DNA of 64,000 nt from Spirochaetaceae bacterium (lineage in GTDB: Bacteria > Spirochaetota > Leptospiria > Leptospirales > Leptonemataceae), in assembly GCA_002729885.1 (NCBI GenBank), contig PBUB01000007.1:1-64000 (forward strand), written 5' to 3'. The stretch's first letter is position 1. The number at the start of each line of letters is the position of its first letter. Under the pieces are notes generated by a model, which saw nothing but the letters and a program-made list of their open reading frames with translations, was not told the origin of the DNA and did not search any database. The position numbers and the translations under genes were made by a program. Shown here one piece after another: positions 28,215 to 35,434 of this stretch.

Positions 28215-28248
28215 TGTTCACTTAAGTGAACACTTGAGGATGAGTCAA
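28215..28248 (-). promoter_or_regulatory. Leaderless promoter and perfect palindromic operator of XRE operon
   Basis: Reading the minus strand: TTGACT (28248-28243), 17 bases, TTAAGT (28225-28220), 7 bases, then ATG (28212). The perfect 18-bp palindrome TGTTCACTTAAGTGAACA (28215-28232) covers the -10 box. A bound repressor would block the polymerase. Confidence 0.7.
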
Positions 28249-28278
28249 GAGCTTTTTCGACCAATTAGAAGCGGGTCG

Positions 28279-29676
28279 TTATTGCTGCAATGGCGGACTA
28301 ATCTGGGCGTGATGTTCTTGTATAGCCCGGTAGGCTGCTTGAATGTTGGCGCGCGCATCAGGAACCCATTCGTCCACGCTCAGGCGTTCGATCTCATCCA
28401 CTGGCACCCAGTTCAATTCGGAATGCTTCTTCGGGTGAAGAGCGGTTTTAATGTCCTCAGACTCATTCTTGAGGAAGGCTGGGAAGATGAATCCCGGAAT
28501 TACTTTCCCCGTCTGTTCTACCAGGATATGATAGCAGGCAATGGGTTGATTTACGACTTCAATCTTGGCCCCAAAGTCCTCCAAGTATGCTTCTTTGAGA
28601 CAGTCCTCAACCGTATGAGTTGATCGAATTTGTGCGCACCCGAATTCCCAGATTCCAGGCATCCTTTCCTTGTCCATTGGTCGCCTAGCAGCGAGCACTC
28701 GCATCGAGGTGTCGAATACGATTGCAACGCAATGGACCTCGGCTAGCTTAGCCCTTGAAATCGAAGTGTACCGTAGCTCGGTCTCTGGCTCCGGTGCTTT
28801 CATACTCGAGCGGAATTCACCTGGAAATTGCCCTAAGCCAATTTGCTGCATAATCAGTGGTAGGGTTTCTGAAACTTGGGCTGGCGACTCCACCGCAGTT
28901 TTGGCTAGATCACTTTGTAGAACGGCGTCGTACGGGAGGATTTGCCGAATGGCTTCCCAATCAGCGCAGTACCAAATGATGGGGTATGGTCTCCCACGCC
29001 ACACTCCCTTCAATTGTTTATAGCCTACGATCCGCAATCGCCCCGACAGCCCCATCGAATCCTCATGATCCAGCAAGATAAATGCAAGCTCAGCACTGAC
29101 TGCTAGTACGTTCGCGGCCACGTGGGGTCCCAATCTGAATCCGATATCAATGTCTGGACCCAAGAAGTCCTCTGCCTCTTGATCTCCGTGCACGGTAGGT
29201 ATGATAACATTGGGTGCCTCCAAATGGGGCTGAGCTGTAACAGGTCCAGGCTTCGGTCTTTGGGCACGCGCCGCCCATATAACCCCCTTAATCGCTAGGG
29301 CACCTATGACGATCGGACTGTGATTGTGGAGCAAGCGAGTAATAGTCTCAATAACTACTCCCGCTTCAGTAACGAATTTTGCCAAGTGCTGAGGACTCGG
29401 AATCTGCATGTAGAACAGTATCTCGTCACCGACATATTTCCAGACGCGCATTTCAGGGAGCACGTTTTTCACCTCCCTTTCTGCGACAGCGTAGAAATAG
29501 CGAAAGATCACCGGCCATTCACCCGGTCTGCGAACTTTGAATTCAGTGGACCCGACCAAATCCAGGGAAAGAAATACGTATGCTACAGGCTTTTCCGTCT
29601 TCCCTTCAATCGGACGACCAAACTGAGCGATTTTGGACTTTGGATCGTCTATTGCCAACGAAAGATACCCAACCAT
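28279..29676 (-). CDS. Class III nucleotide cyclase fused to Nudix-like domain
   Basis: A 465-residue soluble fusion. The N-terminal half reads as a class III nucleotidyl cyclase: FLSLDLVGSTEF (first metal Asp, near 40), WKYVGDEILFYM (second metal Asp, near 80), a central strand pair around IKGVIWAAR, and FLGPDIDIGFRL (near 175) where the family has VN.A.R; the catalytic Arg is kept but the Asn is Asp here. The C-terminal part (from about 310) looks like a Nudix fold (MPGIWEFGCAQ...CLKEAYLEDFGAKI), but the Nudix box is degenerate. GAGG precedes the ATG. The start overlaps the ImmA stop by 28 bases, so the two are tightly coupled. Possible nucleotide-signal defence protein (compare Pycsar cyclases); inference only. 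Confidence 0.75.
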   Translation of the reverse strand: MVGYLSLAIDDPKSKIAQFGRPIEGKTEKPVAYVFLSLDLVGSTEFKVRRPGEWPVIFRYFYAVAEREVKNVLPEMRVWKYVGDEILFYMQIPSPQHLAKFVTEAGVVIETITRLLHNHSPIVIGALAIKGVIWAARAQRPKPGPVTAQPHLEAPNVIIPTVHGDQEAEDFLGPDIDIGFRLGPHVAANVLAVSAELAFILLDHEDSMGLSGRLRIVGYKQLKGVWRGRPYPIIWYCADWEAIRQILPYDAVLQSDLAKTAVESPAQVSETLPLIMQQIGLGQFPGEFRSSMKAPEPETELRYTSISRAKLAEVHCVAIVFDTSMRVLAARRPMDKERMPGIWEFGCAQIRSTHTVEDCLKEAYLEDFGAKIEVVNQPIACYHILVEQTGKVIPGFIFPAFLKNESEDIKTALHPKKHSELNWVPVDEIERLSVDEWVPDARANIQAAYRAIQEHHAQISPPLQQ

Positions 29677-30179
29677 CTGCCTCGAATTAGGGCCGCTTTC
29701 TTAGATACCTGGAAATGGTCGGCCAGTTTCGCGACATCGCAGCGGCCCGCCACAGTATACTTTTCCACGGCCGCTGCGTAGGCTGAGCGAGGCATTAACA
29801 GAGCAGCCGCAAACTCATTGGCCTCGAATTCTTCCTCACTGTACCCATAGCGCAAATAAACGGAGTCCTTGTACTCTGGTGTGGATGCCCATTTCTCCGG
29901 ATCAATGAGGTAGCCCATGTGAAGAAACAGGTGGCCTAGCTCATGAGCGATCGAGAACCGATCCCGATTTCCAGCCTTGGAATCCTCAGAAATCACGATC
30001 TGGAATGCATCGCCCATCTTGTAGATGATTGCATCAACTGATTCTGGTAACTTCTGCCTGCTTAGCTCTCCGCCCAACTTGGTCACAACTTGCTCGAGAC
30101 TGACCGGGATCGAGAGATCCAAGGATTCGGAGATGTGCTCAGCAAGCTCGTTGATGTATTCACGATCAATGACCGGCAT
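29649..30179 (-). CDS. ImmA/IrrE family metallo-endopeptidase
   Basis: A 176-residue zinc peptidase: helical N-terminus with a SLEQVVTKLG segment, then the zinc motif HELGHLFLH (near residue 78) and a third ligand Glu in EEFEANEFAAALLMP, followed by a helical LADHFQVSKKAALIRGRWLG segment that resembles a winged helix. ImmA proteins usually cleave an XRE repressor to trigger excision or stress induction. Here the overlapped partner is a cyclase-Nudix protein, and the only XRE nearby is the integrase repressor. The ATG is preceded by a leaderless-type promoter and no ribosome binding site. Confidence 0.88.
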   Translation of the reverse strand: MPVIDREYINELAEHISESLDLSIPVSLEQVVTKLGGELSRQKLPESVDAIIYKMGDAFQIVISEDSKAGNRDRFSIAHELGHLFLHMGYLIDPEKWASTPEYKDSVYLRYGYSEEEFEANEFAAALLMPRSAYAAAVEKYTVAGRCDVAKLADHFQVSKKAALIRGRWLGIFRWQ

Positions 30180-30183
30180 GGCG

Positions 30184-30214
30184 ATTATGTCCCAAGACTA
30201 CCAGATTTTGTCAA
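30184..30214 (-). promoter_or_regulatory. Leaderless-type promoter of the ImmA-cyclase pair
   Basis: On the minus strand TTGACA (30214-30209) is followed after about 18-19 bases by CATAAT (30189-30184), and the ATG begins four bases later (30179). No ribosome binding site fits in between. Confidence 0.6.
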
Positions 30215-30386
30215 GCTCCCTCCGCTTTTCCCGTTAGCTGCTGCTCGGCTGATGGCACAGTGCAATCTGATTTAACCTGATTATATTGAGTCCCACGCGC
30301 ACTGCAGGGCTCCTGAAGCCTATATTCCGGACATTTCCAGTGGATATTCCGAGTCATAGGGAAGATCGAAGCATAATGCATAAACG

Positions 30387-30398
30387 GGGTGGGGGTGG
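30387..30398 (+). repeat. G-rich direct repeat, left copy
   Basis: GGGTGGGGGTGG, matched exactly at 38303-38314 with further similarity (GACCC about 10 bases on). It lies about 20 bases past the stop of the metallopeptidase gene. The two copies bracket the metallopeptidase-hsdRSM block. Confidence 0.5.
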
Positions 30399-30417
30399 CT
30401 TCCCGGACCCCTCTCTG

Positions 30418-31128
30418 CTACCATTCCGCATGCGCTATCGGGAGTTGATTGAGACGGTCCCGGATATGCTCCCATCCAGGCATCCATTTATTGAGAATCT
30501 CCCGGAATCGATGGCTATGGGTTCGTTCTATGAGATGGGACATTTCATGGACGACGATGTATTCGAGGCAATCCAGCGGCTTTCGAGCCAATTCTGTATT
30601 GAGCAGGATGCTCCGGCGCGCGGGGGTGCAACTACCCCAACGAGTACGCATCCGCCGGACCTGTAACCGCTCTACTGAGACTCCCAGTTTCGGTGCCCAT
30701 TTGTCGATCATCGGGAGGGCCGCAGTTCGAATTTCAGATCGGTAGAATTCGTCGAGCACCGCTTTGCGTCTATCTAGCGGTAGGTTGGGTCGGCCCTTCA
30801 TTAGCATACGGTTCCCGGTGATCTCAATGCGTGGACGACCTGAAGTCTCTATCAACTCCAGCAGGTACCGTTTGCCCCATAGATAATGACTCTCACGATC
30901 GATGTATTCTCGAATTGGTTCCCGATCCTGGGAACGGACTTTGACCTGTTGTTCTTTGATCCAGTCCAGCTTGGAAATAGCGAACACACGGACTCGTTCA
31001 AGATCCATGCCTTTTGGAACAGATACCCGAACGGCACCGGCAGGCGGATGAACGGTCAAATGGACATTCCTTATGTCCTTATGCGTAACATCGATCTGGA
31101 TATCACCGATTGCAAGATGCTGCCCCAT
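30418..31128 (-). CDS. YgjP/SprT-like M48-type metallopeptidase
   Basis: A 236-residue protein of the YgjP/DUF45 group often found beside type I restriction genes. It has the N-terminal beta-rich domain (VHLTVHPPAGAVRVSVPKG), the RTRWGSCTP motif and a zinc site HEMSHLIERTHSHRF (HExxH near 194, third His downstream). Function in restriction operons is unknown; protease or regulator. Its ATG overlaps the hsdR stop by one base (TAATG), so it is the last gene of the hsdMSR operon. Confidence 0.85.
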   Translation of the reverse strand: MGQHLAIGDIQIDVTHKDIRNVHLTVHPPAGAVRVSVPKGMDLERVRVFAISKLDWIKEQQVKVRSQDREPIREYIDRESHYLWGKRYLLELIETSGRPRIEITGNRMLMKGRPNLPLDRRKAVLDEFYRSEIRTAALPMIDKWAPKLGVSVERLQVRRMRTRWGSCTPARRSILLNTELARKPLDCLEYIVVHEMSHLIERTHSHRFREILNKWMPGWEHIRDRLNQLPIAHAEW

Positions 31129-34100
31129 TAATACTCCTTCTGATTTACAACTATCTGAAACACCCGCTCAACTGCGCTCTCGTCCTGCAGGACACCGTAA
31201 AGAGCAGCCTTGATGACCTGTTCCCGTGACTGAACACCTCGCCAACCGTCTGGACGAACTTGAAGGATAGTTTGATCCAGCTCGATGGCGAGGTCCTCAT
31301 TGTTGTCGAGGTTATGGTACAATACTCTTTTCCCCGGAGTGTCGAGCAATACCGGGGTTTCTTTGCTTCGCCCGGACAGCAGTTGGCGAGCCAATTCCGC
31401 GACCCGCTCTAAGTACTGTGCATAGCGGTCAGCTTTCTCTTTCCGGAACTTGATGATTTCGTCGAGGAGTGCCGACATCTTTTCATAGAAGGCAGGATCA
31501 TTCAGGTGTTCCTTCATGATCTTACGTCGGATGTTGTTTTCAATCGTTTCAGCAACAGCCTTCTGGTTATTCTTCCGAGCCGCCATCTTCTTTGCTATCG
31601 CATCGGCTACCCCGCTCTCAACAATCAACTCCAATAGGGATGTGTCTTCAAAGTCCGAGATGGGCCGAGGATTCTCCGCCTGAATATAGGTATCGATCAG
31701 GTGGCGCATGTCCGCTTCGTATGGCTTCAGGTCAAGGGTCTCACCACTCGCCAGGCGAATCATATCCCGTAGGGCCACGTAGTCCCGTAATTCCCTTTGC
31801 AGTGACCCTATTTCAGCGTCCGAATATCCGGCATGTGGCAGATCATCAGCAATATTTGCATATGCCCGGGCAAGCATGGCCGTGGTGACATAGAGCACTT
31901 CCCTGTGGAGGTCCCTTTCCGCGAGATCATTTCTGTTCTCTGGATTGCCGCAGAAATACCGTTGATATTCCAGGTCGCCGCGCGGCTGCTCCACATCTTC
32001 ACACAGACGGGCGAGTTTTTCCCGCGCTGCTTCGAGTTGTTCCCGACCCTTTGTTAACCGATCTTTCAGTAGAATCTGAGGGTCTTCTTCTCCCGGCCCG
32101 CGATCGAGTTCGGTAGTGTACACAGCCAACGCGTTTTCCACTTTGCGAAAGAGATCCTTGTAGTCGACGATGTAGCCGTATGGCTTGTCCTCACCGTCGA
32201 GCCGGTTGGTCCGACAGATCGCCTGGAAGAGACCGTGGTCCTGCATTGATTTATCGATATACAGATAAGTGCAGGACGGCGCATCAAACCCCGTTAGCAG
32301 TTTCTCCACCACGATCAATAGTTTCATGTTGGACGGTTCTTGTATAAATAGCTTCTTGGCCCGGTCTTCGTAAGTCTCAGTCTTTGATTTGCCGGGCTGC
32401 GCCTGAACCGATTCCAGTAGTTTCTGGTAGGTTTCGTAGATGTATTGCTTATCGGTCTCGGTGTTTGCGCCCGTATCTTCGGCACTCAGGTCTCTTGATT
32501 GGGGATTATAGGATGTAACGACAGCACATTTACCCTTGAGCATAGTCTCGTTAAACAGCCCGAAATAGCGACAGGCTTCATAGATACTGGATGCCACGAG
32601 GATTGCGTTTCCACGTTCGCTTGAGAGCCGCGGCTTTACGGAGAAATCGAATATGATATCCGACACAAGGCGATCCATACGGGACTTGCTACTAAGAACC
32701 TTCTGCAACGTTCCCCAGTGCCGCTTGAGCTCTTCCTGCTGCCACGAGTTTAGGCCCTTTGTCTTAGCTGCAAACCATTCATCGACCTTTTGGGGTGATG
32801 TGAGCTTCTGGTCGATGTCTCTAGCCTCGTAAACGAGATCCAGAATCACTCCATCTCTTACGGCCTCGTTAAACTTATAGGTGTGGATGTAACTTCCGAA
32901 GACCTCTATGGTTGTCTGCCGGTCTTGCTTTAGGAGTGGTGTTCCCGTGAAGCCTACAAAGACCGCGTTCGGCATCATGGCCTTCATAATTCGGTGCAGC
33001 TTGCCACTTTGAGTCCGATGCGCCTCGTCCACGAAGACGAACACCTCCCCGACAGTATTGCTTGGTTTGCCCTCCAATTCCCTAATGAACTCGCTAATGT
33101 CATCGACGTCCTTTCTCCCAAACTTGTGGATAAGGGAGCATAGCAAGCGCGGGGTGGCCTGACCCAACTTTGAGAGCAAATCTCTTCCGCTTGCAGTTCG
33201 TTTGATATTCTCGCCGGCTTCCGTAAATACTCGCTCGATCTGTTTGTCCAGTTCATCCCGGTCGGTAATAATTGCAACACGGGCGTTTGAGTTATTCTCC
33301 AGAATCCAGCGCGCCAGGAGGACCATCACGATACTCTTTCCGCTTCCCTGAGTATGCCAGATGATGCCACCCTTCTGCTGTCGCACATGTTCCTGTGCAT
33401 GCTTTACGGCGAAGTACTGATGCACGCGGGGCACCTTCTTGGTGCCTCCATCGAAGAGTATGAAATCATGCACCAGCTCTAGCAGACGCTCTTTAGAGCA
33501 TAGCTTACGGATATATTTGTCTAACCGATAACCGGTACCGTCCTCTTCATCTTCACGCCAGGTCAGATAATACTTCTCGGGAGTCCCGATAGTTCCGTAT
33601 TTTAGTCCCTCCGAGTCATTGCCGGCGATGAGTAATTGCACTGTACTGAAGAAGGATTCATTGAACTCCGGTCTCTGGTTGGAGATGAGCTGCCGGATGC
33701 CTTCCCCGATGCTCTTGCGGCTGTTCTTGAGTTCGATCACTACGAGAGCGATGCCGTTCACGTAGAGTACGATGTCCGGCCTGCGCTCGTGCCCCCCGTG
33801 CAAAGTGACTTCCTCGGCTACATGGAAGTCGTTGTTTTCCGGATGATCCCAATCGATCAGCTTCACTGTCTCGGTTGCCTTTTCGGCCTCGGTCTTTACG
33901 TGAACACCGTAGCGGAGAAGAGAGTGGACGGCTTTATTGTTTCCGTAGAGACCGCGCGTTGGATTCTCGGCTTCCGTGCGGAGCCGATGAACAATAGCTG
34001 CAACCTGAGCGTCGGTATTACCCTGACCCTTGAGCCAAGCCGCGAGTTGCATCGTTTCGATATTACTGTTGCCGTCGCGGTCAGTCCAGTCGCCCAGATA

Positions 34101-34190
34101 CTCGTAGCCCAAGCCTTTCGGTTGCGGGCCGAGGACCTCATGGATGAGGCGGCGCTGCGTTTCTTTCTCTGGCTTGGCGATTGTGTCCAT
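31128..34190 (-). CDS. hsdR: Type I restriction enzyme HsdR (helicase-nuclease subunit)
   Basis: The restriction subunit, about 1020 residues. N-terminal PD-ExK nuclease (RPDIVLYVNGIALVVIELKN near 133), SF2 helicase with Walker A TQGSGKS (near 282), DEAH box VFVDEAHRTQSG (near 388) and GFTGTPLL, then a helical C-terminal domain that docks on HsdM. Translocates and cuts unmethylated DNA. The ATG at 34190 (GAGG upstream) is preferred to an upstream TTG at 34196. The start lies nine bases after the hsdS stop. Confidence 0.96.
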   Translation of the reverse strand: MDTIAKPEKETQRRLIHEVLGPQPKGLGYEYLGDWTDRDGNSNIETMQLAAWLKGQGNTDAQVAAIVHRLRTEAENPTRGLYGNNKAVHSLLRYGVHVKTEAEKATETVKLIDWDHPENNDFHVAEEVTLHGGHERRPDIVLYVNGIALVVIELKNSRKSIGEGIRQLISNQRPEFNESFFSTVQLLIAGNDSEGLKYGTIGTPEKYYLTWREDEEDGTGYRLDKYIRKLCSKERLLELVHDFILFDGGTKKVPRVHQYFAVKHAQEHVRQQKGGIIWHTQGSGKSIVMVLLARWILENNSNARVAIITDRDELDKQIERVFTEAGENIKRTASGRDLLSKLGQATPRLLCSLIHKFGRKDVDDISEFIRELEGKPSNTVGEVFVFVDEAHRTQSGKLHRIMKAMMPNAVFVGFTGTPLLKQDRQTTIEVFGSYIHTYKFNEAVRDGVILDLVYEARDIDQKLTSPQKVDEWFAAKTKGLNSWQQEELKRHWGTLQKVLSSKSRMDRLVSDIIFDFSVKPRLSSERGNAILVASSIYEACRYFGLFNETMLKGKCAVVTSYNPQSRDLSAEDTGANTETDKQYIYETYQKLLESVQAQPGKSKTETYEDRAKKLFIQEPSNMKLLIVVEKLLTGFDAPSCTYLYIDKSMQDHGLFQAICRTNRLDGEDKPYGYIVDYKDLFRKVENALAVYTTELDRGPGEEDPQILLKDRLTKGREQLEAAREKLARLCEDVEQPRGDLEYQRYFCGNPENRNDLAERDLHREVLYVTTAMLARAYANIADDLPHAGYSDAEIGSLQRELRDYVALRDMIRLASGETLDLKPYEADMRHLIDTYIQAENPRPISDFEDTSLLELIVESGVADAIAKKMAARKNNQKAVAETIENNIRRKIMKEHLNDPAFYEKMSALLDEIIKFRKEKADRYAQYLERVAELARQLLSGRSKETPVLLDTPGKRVLYHNLDNNEDLAIELDQTILQVRPDGWRGVQSREQVIKAALYGVLQDESAVERVFQIVVNQKEY

Positions 34191-34198
34191 AGGCAACC

Positions 34199-35434
34199 TC
34201 AGACGAGTCGAATCCTGCCAGTGAGGAGTTCTTGCATCATACCCTGCTTGAGCTGACGGGTCTTGGAGAGCTTGGTTTCTAATAATTCGATTTCCGAATC
34301 AATATCCCCCAGGACTTCCGCGATGGCCCGCTGCTCAGCATGCTGGGGCACCGCAATGGAAAAGTTCGTGAAGGTGGGTAGACGCAAGGAGTCTACGGTT
34401 GCCTTTACAGTGTTCGTCATTGCATGCCGTCCGAAGTGAAGGTGCATGTAATGGAAAATGAAGCGAGCGTCCATCTCGGGTGCAAACTGCGTAATTGCAT
34501 AGACACGTTGGTGGACGTCAAACTTTCCGACGATGTAGTGGAAGATGCTGCCGATCCCACCCTCGCCGGGAACCAAGATAGCCTCGCAATCATAAGAGTA
34601 GGAATTGATGCGCTCGACGGTGGCGGAGCGAACGAAGAACGGATATTGTCCATTCTCCTCCTTGTCCTGGTTGTTTCGCTCCCCGGTTTTGATATGCGCA
34701 ACCGCGCCCAACGTCCTCACCTCCCAATCCTCCGGAATCATTCCGATCTCTGTTTGCTTGGTCTTCTTCGACTTGGCGAACCCCGGCAACCGCCGCTTTC
34801 CGGTCAGCAGTTCCTGCATGGCCCCCTGCTTGATGAGGCGTTTCTTGGTGATGAGCTTCTCCAGCGATTCGATGAGGGCATCGACATCTCCAAGGGCCTC
34901 GGCGATGGCTTGTTGTTCTGGGAGGGGTGGGAGGGGGACGTGTATTATTTCCACGTCGCGAATGTTCAGTCCGGGCTGCGCATTTCCCTTGATGAAGTTT
35001 TGCACTACTCGTTTCCCAGCACTGCTTTGGAAGAAGTATAAACAGAATCGATTGTTCATTCGCGCCCGGTTCGTCCTAATCCGGGCTGTAGTTTGGGTAA
35101 TGTTCGCCCCGCCCAGCCAGTCGGGGACTACCGCCACGTGACCGGTGTTGGCTCCCACAATCGTCATTAAGACGTCCCCGGGAGCAAGTCGCGCATTCTT
35201 GTAGCGCGTTTCAATGGGAGCGGATACCCGGAAGAGCTGACTTTCGGCGACCCAGCCGAAGGAGTAGTCTTGCCCACGAACCATATAGCGCCCCGTCGAG
35301 TCGTACTTTCCGGGCTGGATGATCCCATACCGAATCTTGTGCTCTGGGTCCACGACATCGCGCAACTCGGCGATTTGCCAGTCCGCTGGCATCGTTCCGA
35401 TCTCGGTCTGCTTGTAGCCCCTTTCTACTTCCAC
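34199..35434 (-). CDS. hsdS: Type I specificity subunit HsdS
   Basis: A 411-residue specificity subunit with two target-recognition domains (about 15-160 and 225-370), each opening with KQTEIG.(M/I)P.DW and each followed by a conserved helix block (PPLPEQQAIAEALGDVDALI and PQHAEQRAIAEVLGDIDSEI). The TRDs differ in sequence, implying a bipartite recognition site. Starts with GTG and overlaps the hsdM stop by ten bases. No inverted or partial hsdS copy is present, so no sign of specificity shuffling within the window. Confidence 0.94.
   Translation of the reverse strand: MEVERGYKQTEIGTMPADWQIAELRDVVDPEHKIRYGIIQPGKYDSTGRYMVRGQDYSFGWVAESQLFRVSAPIETRYKNARLAPGDVLMTIVGANTGHVAVVPDWLGGANITQTTARIRTNRARMNNRFCLYFFQSSAGKRVVQNFIKGNAQPGLNIRDVEIIHVPLPPLPEQQAIAEALGDVDALIESLEKLITKKRLIKQGAMQELLTGKRRLPGFAKSKKTKQTEIGMIPEDWEVRTLGAVAHIKTGERNNQDKEENGQYPFFVRSATVERINSYSYDCEAILVPGEGGIGSIFHYIVGKFDVHQRVYAITQFAPEMDARFIFHYMHLHFGRHAMTNTVKATVDSLRLPTFTNFSIAVPQHAEQRAIAEVLGDIDSEIELLETKLSKTRQLKQGMMQELLTGRIRLV

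Noticed and set aside
33636..34256. A 206-codon plus-strand frame over hsdR
   Set aside because: Antisense to the nuclease domain of HsdR, which has clear motifs.
34199..35434. Phase-variable hsdS inversion system
   Set aside because: Only one hsdS is present and no inverted partial copies or repeats occur; the nearby tyrosine recombinase alone is not evidence.
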